DNA of 64,000 nucleotides from Ochromonas danica (lineage: Eukaryota; Sar; Chrysophyceae; Chromulinales; Chromulinaceae), in NCBI GenBank assembly GCA_015146655.1, contig VKHL01000003.1, positions 248,001 to 312,000 on the forward strand, in the 5' to 3' direction. The translations under genes and the position numbers were made by a program. Shown here one piece after another: positions 49,792-57,693 of this stretch. The first letter of the stretch is position 1; every line of letters begins with the position of its first letter. The notes under the pieces were generated by a model. The model was not told the origin of the DNA. It was given only the letters and a program-made list of their open reading frames with translations, and searched no databases.

Positions 49792-51143
49792 ATGACTACA
49801 ACATCCTCCGTGAAGGAGCTGTCCAAAGAGGAGCTTAATACCATCCTTAATGCTGTTCCTGCTTTACGACATGACTTTAACTTGCTGATAACGAGCTTGA
49901 AGAGAAGACAGCTCTCTGGCTCCCAACAATGCGCCAGAGCAACATTGGAGGTCATTCGTTCTTTGGTTAGTGATGCTACACTGGGGTTTTCCTCTCCTCT
50001 ATTTTAAGTAACTAGCTCTCATTGTTTTTATTTTAGATTGGCCGTTTTAATTTCTCCTCTGCAGATCAAATGTTGCGAGCAGTCCGAACGGTTGGTAAAG
50101 AGCTTTGTGCTGCCGCACCTTCTGAGTTTTCCATTGGTAACCTTGTTCGTCGAGTTCTCTTCTTCATTCGAGAGGAACATGTAAATCAAGCAAGAGAATC
50201 TCGATCAAAGGAAGGCGGACTGAAGGCTCTAGCAGTAGAAAGTAATAAAGTCTCCAAGAACAAGCGAGATCGTAGCAACTCAGCAGGAAGTACTTCTGGT
50301 ATGCGTAATAGTGAGGAGGATAGCTCTCCTTCAACTCCTGTTCCCCCATCCAATGGTGATCGTAGTGGAGGGGTGTCTTCTGTGTTCAGTCCCACATCTA
50401 CTCTGGAAGCATTACTGGGCAACATGGGGGCTTTGGGAGGCGACGACCTGTCTCGGTTTTACCCTGGCCTCAAAGGAGCAGTTATCAGTGCAATTAATGA
50501 GATGAGCACAGAAATTGACAATCATGTGGCAATTTGTCAGCGTGCTCAGGATTACGTCCACAATGATGAGTGTATTTTGACGTATGGCTATTCACGTCTT
50601 GTAGAACTCTTTCTGAAAGCTGCTGCAACCAAAAGACGCTTTCAACTTATCGTTGCGGAGGCTGCTCCATCTTTAGAAGGCCATCGCCTTGCTACGAACT
50701 TGAGCAAGGTCAACAACATATCGATTACTCTGATTCCTGATAGCAACATTTATGCTCTCATGGCACGTATCAACAAAGTTGTTTTAAGTCCCGAAGCTAT
50801 CATGGCCGATGGTGGATCGATTTCTTCATCAGGTCATAATATGGTTGCTATCGCCGCGAAAGAATTCTCCGTGCCAGTAGTTTGCGTGGCAGCTGCTTTC
50901 TCCTTGACCCCTTTGTTCGCTCACAATCAGAGTAATGCCTTGCAGCAACTTTTGTCACCATCCTTAGTTCTTCCTTATGCTGCAGATGTCAACTTCGCTA
51001 ATGTTGAAGTCTCTAATCCTGCGTTTGACCACCTTCCTCCTGATCTGATCTCCCTGTACGTCACCAACGACGGTTCTCAACTTCCTTCCTATGTCTATCG
51101 TCAGCTGTCTGAGTACTATCATCCTCATGATTATGTACTTTAG
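49792..51143 (+). CDS. EIF2B2: Translation initiation factor eIF2B subunit beta
   Basis: A regulatory subunit of eIF2B, the guanine nucleotide exchange factor for eIF2 in the cytosol. Two exons, 49792-49965 and 50037-51143, phase 0, with a GTTAGT donor and TTTTAG acceptor; 426 residues. The start at 49792 (MTTTSSVKELSKEELNTILN) is the ATG nearest the first conserved helix. After the junction comes IGRFNFSSADQMLRAVRTVG, then FSIGNLVRRVLFFIREEH. A Ser/Pro-rich insert of about 95 residues occupies 106-200. The Rossmann-like half has DECILTYGYSRLVELFLKAA, NKVVLSPEAIMADGGSISSS and ends PPDLISLYVTNDGSQLPSYV then SEYYHPHDYVL, matching eIF2B beta (LYHPDDHVL) rather than alpha or delta. The last 57 codons are repeated twice further along the window. 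Confidence 0.93.
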
Positions 51144-51428
51144 AATTGCTTGTTTCTTGCAATTTTATAGCAGACATAGTTAGATAATAGAAGATAAAGA
51201 TATTGAGGAGGGTGTGGGGTTGTGGCCTTAACAAATGTAAGATGATATGGCCTCAGTTCGAATGTGATTCTTAGTTTACACTAAATCTCTGGATTTGCGA
51301 TGTCGCACTCTACCACAAGCATTACATCAAAAGTCAAAAGCAGAGTGTCATCCACTCAAGATCTTGTAAAACAGAAGAATAAAATTAAAGGAGAAATGCC
51401 CAGAAATGGATGGAAAGCAAAAAGGAAT
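51144..51428. other. 3' flank of eIF2B beta, no gene seen
   Basis: 285 bp between the eIF2B beta stop codon and the tRNA. Part of the repeated unit: it is found in full at 57248-57532 and in part at 54296-54388. No separate feature is recognised. Confidence 0.5.
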
Positions 51429-51501
51429 GGTCGATCGGAGGCTCGAACTCAGGACCTTGGGTTTATTAGACCCACGCTCTAACCAACTGAGCTAAACGAC
51501 C
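51429..51501 (-). tRNA. tRNA-Ile (anticodon AAT), copy 1
   Basis: Read on the minus strand, the 73-nt sequence folds as a cloverleaf: acceptor GGTCGTT, D arm GCTC-AGTTGGTTA-GAGC, anticodon arm TGGGT-CTAATAA-ACCCA with anticodon AAT, variable loop AGGTC, and T arm around TTCGAGC. The A box (TAGCTCAGTTGG) and B box (GAGTTCGAGCCTC) are present. There is one mismatch in the acceptor stem (U6 with U67) and one in the T stem (U50 with C64), which makes it slightly weaker than a textbook gene. It lies 88 bp upstream of the sulfatase start, on the opposite strand. Confidence 0.85.
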
Positions 51502-51589
51502 TTATTGATTCATCTTCATAAACACCACCAATAAGAAGCCTCTTAACTTTCAGCCTGTCCCCTTTCCATTTTCCTCGCTTTCACTTACC

Positions 51590-53872
51590 ATGAGCATCGG
51601 AGGTTCTGCGATGGTAGGATTTCCTTTCTTATTCCTCCTTATCTTCACATGGATTCCTGAGGGTAAATGCAATGGACTCAACCCAGTGCGCTATCCTACC
51701 GAGGAAGCTTTCTTTCGTGCCAATACCCATGAGAGATCTTCCTCTTTCCCGGAAATGGAAAAGAAGATCGACGCCATGCGTCAACGCCGGCATTTCCAAG
51801 CATGGAATATTTCGAATCCACTCGTTGCCGAGAAGGTCAAGGTGAAGCGTCCTAACATTCTCTTCATCCTGGCGGATGACTTGGGCTATGGCGATCTCTC
51901 GGTGGAGCCCTTCACCACCCCTCATGACGAGAACTGGCCGTGTTCTGAGGGAGGCATCTTGACTCCTCATCTGGAACAAATGGCTGCGGAGGGTATGATA
52001 TTAACTAACTTCCATGCAGCCGCTCCAGTTTGTTCCCCTTCTCGTGCTGCCATCATGACGGGTCTGTATGCCTGGCGATTGAATGCGATGAACGCCTTCG
52101 AAGTGAGCAGAGAAGACATGAGTCAGCTAGATGGCTTCCTTCCTCAGGTTCCGACGATAGCGGAATATCTTCGTGAAGAAGGCGGGTACTACACCGCTCA
52201 TAGTGGGAAGTGGCACATAGGCGGGATGCGAGAAGAGAATCGTCGAGCAAGAGCAAACTCAGACGATTGTTCTGTTCCAGGTCCGAATCAGCATGGTTTT
52301 GAAGACTACATCTCAGCACTGGATGGTCCTGAGAGTCCTCGCTATTCCTTTCTCAACCGTAATCCAGAAGGCTTGCACATGAAAGGTCATCGCCATCGAA
52401 TTCAGAATGATATTCCAGTACCGAACACGGATGGTCCTAGCGATTGGGTTCTTAGCGATTATGAGGCAGAAGATGCGATAGGCTGGCTGAAGAAAGCGAA
52501 GAAGGAGCATCCGGGCCAGCCTTGGTTCCTGCAGGTTTGGTTCAATGCTCCTCACGGTCCCTGGGAGCTGTTGCGACCGGGTGAAGATGTTTACAGCAAG
52601 CATTATCGCAAAACACATGAGCATTGGGCGAAGATGCAGTGCTCGGGAGGTAAATATCCACTCTACAGCCACCCTTGGCACTATAAGACGATGGTGACAG
52701 CGATGGATCGCTCGATCGGTCGTCTGATGACTGCATTGAAGGAACTTGGCTATGAGGATGACACATTGGTAATCTTCACGAGTGATAATGGACCAGAGAA
52801 CGGAGTTGGGACGGGAGGAGATTTCCGTGAGGGCAAACGATCCCTTCTGGAGGGTGGACTGCGAGTTCCTTTGGTGATGAAATGGAAGAATGTGATTCCT
52901 GCTGGTGTATATTCGACCGTGTTTACGGCACACACAGATCTTCTTCCGACATTCTTACACGCTGCGAAGCTCCCGAATGCATTACAACGTCGCTTTGATG
53001 GACTGTCTCTGTTGCCGATCGTATCGAAGGCAGTCCCAGTCCCATCAGACAAGCAACAGCTTCATCACTATGGTCCTCTTCCAGAGCATCATGGTGCGGA
53101 GAAGGAGTGGAAAAGGGTGTATTTCTCGGATGCTCACTTGCATGCAGCAGGATCAAGAGCTGTTGCATCAAGTGTTGTAGCTCTGAATCACAGCCAGGTT
53201 GGTCATGCACGCATGTTGTTAGGTGGTAATGGTTTAGAAGTGGGGAATGTCACAGCTCGTGATCGAGTGTTTCTCTTCCATACTGCTTGTGACCCTTATC
53301 ATCGCAATGATCCGCGAAGGCGAGCAGGGGGTGTTTATGAGGAGTTGAAGGTTTTGGTGAATCGAGAGGAGGGGTGTTTGGATGCCATCTTTGACTTGCG
53401 GTTAGATTCTCGAGAGGAGGTGAATCTGGTTTCTCCTTCTGTGAGAAGCCAGTGTAGTTTAAATCTTCGCTCAGTTCGTGTGAGTGACTTGACGACAGCC
53501 CTGCTATCTGAAGCAGCAATAAAGCATCATTGTGGGGAGATCGCAAAGCATGGCATATCATCGCACGAAGGGGATGAGTCTCATCATGCAGGAGAGAGTG
53601 CGGAACATTGTCAAAGTCACTATCGTCATCGTCTTTTTAGGAAGCTCAGTGTGATTCTGACGAAGTTGAAACCATTCTTCCTGTATGGCAAGCAGGGTTG
53701 GCAAAACTACATGGATGAAGACTTTAAGAAGGCGATTTGTGCAGTTCCTCACGCTTCCCAGGCAAAGTCTATGCGTTTTAAAGAGCGTAGCGATTGTGAG
53801 AAGAATGGTCCGAATGGTTGCACGGAACCAGAGTATGTTTCATGGGTGGCATTATCGAGGTCTGTCGTTTGA
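51590..53872 (+). CDS. Secreted or lysosomal sulfatase, copy 1
   Basis: An arylsulfatase-family enzyme that removes sulfate from sulfated sugars or glycans. Intronless, 760 residues from the ATG at 51590. It begins with a signal peptide (MVGFPFLFLLIFTWIPEGKC within the first 30 residues), so it enters the secretory pathway. The catalytic domain has the metal-binding RPNILFILADDLGYGDLS (about 87-104), the sulfatase signature CSPSR with Cys148 as the predicted formylglycine precursor, then TGLYAWR and SGKWHIGG with the conserved Lys and His, and TSDNGPENG for the second metal-ligand block. The C-terminal ~190 residues are His-rich (HHCGEIAKHGISSHEGDESH) and less conserved. This copy ends SRSVV, while copy 2 ends SGSVV. 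The substrate is not known; algal sulfated fucans are one possibility. Confidence 0.93.
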   Translation: MSIGGSAMVGFPFLFLLIFTWIPEGKCNGLNPVRYPTEEAFFRANTHERSSSFPEMEKKIDAMRQRRHFQAWNISNPLVAEKVKVKRPNILFILADDLGYGDLSVEPFTTPHDENWPCSEGGILTPHLEQMAAEGMILTNFHAAAPVCSPSRAAIMTGLYAWRLNAMNAFEVSREDMSQLDGFLPQVPTIAEYLREEGGYYTAHSGKWHIGGMREENRRARANSDDCSVPGPNQHGFEDYISALDGPESPRYSFLNRNPEGLHMKGHRHRIQNDIPVPNTDGPSDWVLSDYEAEDAIGWLKKAKKEHPGQPWFLQVWFNAPHGPWELLRPGEDVYSKHYRKTHEHWAKMQCSGGKYPLYSHPWHYKTMVTAMDRSIGRLMTALKELGYEDDTLVIFTSDNGPENGVGTGGDFREGKRSLLEGGLRVPLVMKWKNVIPAGVYSTVFTAHTDLLPTFLHAAKLPNALQRRFDGLSLLPIVSKAVPVPSDKQQLHHYGPLPEHHGAEKEWKRVYFSDAHLHAAGSRAVASSVVALNHSQVGHARMLLGGNGLEVGNVTARDRVFLFHTACDPYHRNDPRRRAGGVYEELKVLVNREEGCLDAIFDLRLDSREEVNLVSPSVRSQCSLNLRSVRVSDLTTALLSEAAIKHHCGEIAKHGISSHEGDESHHAGESAEHCQSHYRHRLFRKLSVILTKLKPFFLYGKQGWQNYMDEDFKKAICAVPHASQAKSMRFKERSDCEKNGPNGCTEPEYVSWVALSRSVV

Positions 53873-54122
53873 TGAAAGTGAGAACGTGGATTATTATGAA
53901 AATAATTTTGTGAATGGGTAGATTAGACATCCCATAAAGTAGTTTTATTTGGATGATTGCTGAGGATTGGTGGTGTATCCTGGTGAATATGTTGGTTTCC
54001 GCGAACGTGGTTTGGCTTTATTTCTTTAGTTATTGTTTTGTTGTCAGATTCATGCAGGCCCCATCCTAGTTTGTCTCATGGACTATGTTGATTCTGGTAC
54101 ACTCTTATGCCACACTGAGTTG
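53873..54122. other. Spacer between sulfatase copy 1 and the eIF2B tail fragment
   Basis: About 250 bp linking unit 1 to unit 2. The same spacer, with about eight differences, links unit 2 to unit 3 (56825-57074). It is absent downstream of unit 3, so it is part of the duplication history and not simply the native sulfatase 3' flank. No gene seen. Confidence 0.6.
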
Positions 54123-54295
54123 TTCCTTATGCTGCAGATGTCAACTTCGCTAATGTTGAAGTCTCTAATCCTGCGTTTGACCACCTTCCTCCTGATCTGA
54201 TCTCCCTGTACGTCACCAACGACGGTTCTCAACTTCCTTCCTATGTCTATCGTCAGCTGTCTGAGTACTATCATCCTCATGATTATGTACTTTAG
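54123..54295 (+). pseudogene. eIF2B beta C-terminal fragment, unit 2
   Basis: A copy of the last 57 codons of eIF2B beta, including the stop codon, at offset 3,152 from the parent gene. The sequence is essentially identical to the parent in this part. It lacks the rest of the gene and any promoter, so it is a gene fragment carried by the tandem duplication. Homology continues into the 3' flank up to 54388 and then stops abruptly. Confidence 0.92.
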
Positions 54296-54460
54296 AATTG
54301 CTTGTTTCTTGCAATTTTATAGCAGACATAGTTAGATAATAGAAGATAAAGATATTGAGGAGGGTGTGGGGTTGTGGCCTTAACAAATGGAAGTGTTCGT
54401 GTGTACATGTCACCTCCGTCACTGGAGCCCGCCGAGAAGAGCGACAAAGAGCGAGCCGTA

Positions 54461-54919
54461 TCAGGGACGAAAGATGAGCGCAAGAGTCATGAAAGAATGA
54501 TACCCCTCACAGACGGCTGGATTATGCACTACTTCAAACTCAAGGTCACAGCTTCCATGTGGTTTCTTTACATCGCATGTAATCTGGGAGACTTCGTGAT
54601 GATCCGTGGCCTCAAGACGCCCACAATGCCAATGCATGGATGTGAACACATCCAATCGCTCCGTCCACCCCTTTCCATTCAGACTGTGTTTGAAGCCGCA
54701 AAATGCAGTCACCCACTCGTGCCAGTGCCGCGAGCCTTCATAATTCTGATGTTCGTGGAGACGTGACGCGCGGCCCTCGGACCATTGGGCGCCGTCAGGC
54801 TTCTGGCGCCTGACCACGACCGCGTACCACCCTTGTCTGGCCTCGTGAATCTCTTGATAACCACCTGCAGCCCTCGTCCCGTCCGTATCAACCGGCCGTC
54901 TTGTCGAAGCCATCATCAC
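54461..54919 (-). CDS. Unidentified ORF in the insert (uncertain)
   Basis: An open frame of up to 152 codons on the minus strand, rich in His and Trp (e.g. HWHEWVTAFCGFKHSLNGKG), ending CEGYHSFMTLALIFRP. The plus strand is open over much of the same stretch (54374-54766), so the real coding strand, if there is one, is not settled. Further along, minus-strand codons at 55106-54888 and plus-strand codons at about 54870-55083 also read like protein. I do not recognise any family. The GC-rich base composition differs from the host genes around it, which fits foreign origin or an unspliced piece of another gene. Confidence 0.25.
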   Translation of the reverse strand: MMMASTRRPVDTDGTRAAGGYQEIHEARQGWYAVVVRRQKPDGAQWSEGRASRLHEHQNYEGSRHWHEWVTAFCGFKHSLNGKGWTERLDVFTSMHWHCGRLEATDHHEVSQITCDVKKPHGSCDLEFEVVHNPAVCEGYHSFMTLALIFRP

Positions 54920-55456
54920 TGGAAGTTATACCCGTGATGAGGATGTCCAGGCTGGATTCCAGGTTCAGAATATTCACGGCCAGATCACACTCGCTCAGCT
55001 GCAAACTGCACCGGCCGTGCACAATACGAGGAGACATTGGCCAGGTCCAAAGAAAAAGAGACACGCCCAGCACAGACCGACATGAGGAAAGGCTGGGTAA
55101 GGCCAAATGGGCATCGAAGGGGCTTGCGGGCGTTTTTGCTGTTTTTGTTGAAGATGTCTCGAGATGTGCATCTGTATTTATATTAAATGTTTTTGAATGT
55201 TTTATTCAGATTAAAAAATGTTGTTACTCCAAATCTTGAGTGAGACTGAAAGATAAAAGTGATGAGAGACATTTTCAAATGAGAGGCTGCTGCTGCTGGT
55301 GGACGTGTTATTTAAACGAACACAAAAAATAATAGCGGCAGAATACTCTTTTGCAAAAATGATTCGATAACTCCTACTGGTACGGAAAAAAAATCAATGA
55401 AAACAAAATAAGCAAGTGAAGCATTGATTTTACGTATGAATATTTTTTTTTTTTAA

Positions 55457-55783
55457 CTATTCAATGAAATGTTCCTCAATACGAAGTCTGACGGTATCAC
55501 AATCTCTTTCATCGCCTTGCGAAATTAAAGCAGAACCCTTTTCAATATCCAAATAGCATTCAAATTGTTGTCCGTATCCTTCATATTCCAGCTTATATTC
55601 ATCGTACAATTTTTGCATACGCTCTTCAGCTTTTTCTCTGGTGTCAAATATTCCTTGGACATAACAATCGATAAGGCTTGAATCATCCACTCTGAAAGAT
55701 AAATCATTGACGAGATAATATTTCTTCTGTTCTTCTTTTTCTTCTCTTTTCGCCGCAAGCTCAGAAGCTGATCTTTTACTCAT
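55457..55783 (-). CDS. Small charged protein, function unknown (108 aa), inside the insert
   Basis: An intronless ORF with ATG at 55783 (MSKRSASELAAKREEKEEQK) and a stop at 55457. An N-terminal charged helix is followed by what looks like a compact alpha/beta domain: KKYYLVNDLSFRVDD, then CYVQGIFDTREKAEERMQKL and YDEYKLEYEGYGQQFECYLD. The pattern of a beta strand followed by TREKAEERMQKLYDEY resembles small domains common in large DNA viruses and in bacteria, but I cannot assign a family. It is the most protein-like frame in the insert, and AT-rich flanks with A/T runs lie on both sides. The neighbours give no functional clue. Confidence 0.5.
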   Translation of the reverse strand: MSKRSASELAAKREEKEEQKKYYLVNDLSFRVDDSSLIDCYVQGIFDTREKAEERMQKLYDEYKLEYEGYGQQFECYLDIEKGSALISQGDERDCDTVRLRIEEHFIE

Positions 55784-55856
55784 ATTGTAGTTTTGATTGT
55801 GTTTTTATTTGATTTTACAAGTCCCCTATGCCCCTATCAACCCAGCCTCCCCCACA

Positions 55857-55894
55857 AACGGGATGCACTCAAGATCCCGTTGTTGGATCCCGTT
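55857..55894. repeat. Hairpin with a repeated arm
   Basis: AACGGGAT at 55857-55864 pairs perfectly with ATCCCGTT at 55874-55881 around a 9-base loop, and ATCCCGTT occurs again at 55887-55894. It lies about 75 bp upstream of the 108-aa ORF start. It may be a regulatory or replication-type structure, or chance. Confidence 0.5.
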
Positions 55895-56233
55895 TATTAC
55901 TGTGCTAGTTTCTTGTTAAAAATACAACATCGTCCTTAGTTCCAATGTTTTAAATGTTAACAGGACAGTTGTTAAAAGAATTTTTACAAGTAAGCAGAAT
56001 TCTGTAGCTCGTTTCAAGTCGCCTCCCTGCAGCAGAAAGAAAGAAGGGACGATGTGTTCTGTGAACTGACTGTGCGTATCGAGGTGGGACGGGATGGGCA
56101 GTTGATAACAATGATGCGGACATAACCCACACACGAATTGTGAGTAGTTGATCAACCAACCAACCAGAAAAAGGAAGGAGGGGAGAATGAGACCCGCTGC
56201 TGCTACTGCTGATGATCGATGCCGTTGGGTGGC

Positions 56234-56824
56234 ACTGCTTGTGACCCTTATCATCGCAATGATCCGCGAAGGCGAGCAGGGGGTGTTTATGAGGAGTTGA
56301 AGGTTTTGGTGAATCGAGAGGAGGGGTGTTTGGATGCCATCTTTGACTTGCGGTTAGATTCTCGAGAGGAGGTGAATCTGGTTTCTCCTTCTGTGAGAAG
56401 CCAGTGTAGTTTAAATCTTCGCTCAGTTCGTGTGAGTGACTTGACGACAGCCCTGCTATCTGAAGCAGCAATAAAGCATCATTGTGGGGAGATCGCAAAG
56501 CATGGCATATCATCGCACGAAGGGGATGAGTCTCATCATGCAGGAGAGAGTGCGGAACATTGTCAAAGTCACTATCGTCATCGTCTTTTTAGGAAGCTCA
56601 GTGTGATTCTGACGAAGTTGAAACCATTCTTCCTGTATGGCAAGCAGGGTTGGCAAAACTACATGGATGAAGACTTTAAGAAGGCGATTTGTGCAGTTCC
56701 TCACGCTTCCCAGGCAAAGTCTATGCGTTTTAAAGAGCGTAGCGATTGTGAGAAGAATGGTCCGAATGGTTGCACGGAACCAGAGTATGTTTCATGGGTG
56801 GCATTATCGGGGTCTGTCGTTTAA
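56234..56824 (+). pseudogene. Sulfatase C-terminal fragment, unit 2
   Basis: A copy of the last ~196 codons of the sulfatase, starting at TGCTTGTGACCCTTATCATC and ending in SGSVV. It is offset 2,952 bp from copy 1, and its stop codon is TAA where the full copies use TGA. It lacks the signal peptide and the whole catalytic N-terminal part including the CSPSR site, so it cannot be an active sulfatase. It shares the Gly near its end with copy 2 rather than copy 1. Confidence 0.93.
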
Positions 56825-57074
56825 TGAAAGTGAGAACGTGGATTATTATGAAAATAATTTTGTGAATGGGTAGATTGGACATCCCATAAAGTAGTTTTAT
56901 CTGGATGATTGCTGAGGATTGGTGGTGTATTCTAGTCAATATGTTGGTTTCCGCGAACGTGGTTTGGCTCTATTTCTTCAGTTATTGTTTTGTTGTCAGA
57001 TTCATGCAGGCCCCATCCTAGTTTGTCTCATGGACTATGTTGATTCTGGTACACTCTTATGCCACACTGAGTTG
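56825..57074. other. Spacer between unit 2 and unit 3
   Basis: The second copy of the roughly 250-bp linker described at 53873, with about eight substitutions. No gene seen. Confidence 0.6.
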
Positions 57075-57247
57075 TTCCTTATGCTGCAGATGTCAACTTC
57101 GCTAATGTTGAAGTCTCTAATCCTGCGTTTGACCACCTTCCTCCTGATCTGATCTCCCTGTACGTCACCAACGACGGTTCTCAACTTCCTTCCTATGTCT
57201 ATCGTCAGCTGTCTGAGTACTATCATCCTCATGATTATGTACTTTAG
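57075..57247 (+). pseudogene. eIF2B beta C-terminal fragment, unit 3
   Basis: A second fragment copy of the last 57 codons and stop of eIF2B beta, offset 6,104 bp from the parent gene. It continues through the complete 3' flank into the second tRNA. Without upstream exons it cannot encode the subunit. Confidence 0.92.
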
Positions 57248-57532
57248 AATTGCTTGTTTCTTGCAATTTTATAGCAGACATAGTTAGATAATAGAAGATA
57301 AAGATATTGAGGAGGGTGTGGGGTTGTGGCCTTAACAAATGTAAGATGATATGGCCTCAGTTCGAATGTGATTCTTAGTTTACACTAAATCTCTGGATTT
57401 GCGATGTCGCACTCTACCACAAGCATTACATCAAAAGTCAAAAGCAGAGTGTCATCCACTCAAGATCTTGTAAAACAGAAGAATAAAATTAAAGGAGAAA
57501 TGCCCAGAAATGGATGGAAAGCAAAAAGGAAT

Positions 57533-57605
57533 GGTCGATCGGAGGCTCGAACTCAGGACCTTGGGTTTATTAGACCCACGCTCTAACCAACTGAGCTAAA
57601 CGACC
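57533..57605 (-). tRNA. tRNA-Ile (anticodon AAT), copy 2
   Basis: Identical in all 73 bases to the gene at 51429-51501, including the two stem mismatches. It lies in repeat unit 3, 88 bp before sulfatase copy 2, on the opposite strand. Confidence 0.85.
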
Positions 57606-57693
57606 TTATTGATTCATCTTCATAAACACCACCAATAAGAAGCCTCTTAACTTTCAGCCTGTCCCCTTTCCATTTTCCTCGCTTTCACTTACC

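Larger units (their letters stand above)
54389..56233. other. 1,845-bp unrelated insert replacing the core of repeat unit 2
   Basis: Between 54388 and 56234 the sequence has no match to units 1 and 3. It takes the place of 2,045 bp (equivalent to 51237-53281) that would contain the tRNA and two thirds of the sulfatase. It is a mosaic: 54389-55170 is clearly GC-richer than the neighbourhood and open in several frames on both strands, 55180-55800 is AT-rich and holds a coherent 108-codon ORF, and 55850-55900 has a small hairpin. No long terminal repeats, terminal inverted repeats or flanking target duplication were recognised. The origin is unknown. Confidence 0.8.

Noticed and set aside
51300-51482. 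60-codon plus-strand ORF over the tRNA, repeated at 57404-57586
   Set aside because: It runs through the tRNA gene on the opposite strand and has no protein-like features.
52313-52933. 206-codon minus-strand ORF, repeated at 58417-59037
   Set aside because: It lies wholly antisense to the sulfatase catalytic domain, and its presence twice only reflects the duplication.
54389-56233. Insert as a retroelement, other virus-like element or classical DNA transposon
   Set aside because: No terminal repeats, target-site duplication, reverse transcriptase, integrase, capsid or transposase motif could be seen. The origin is left open.
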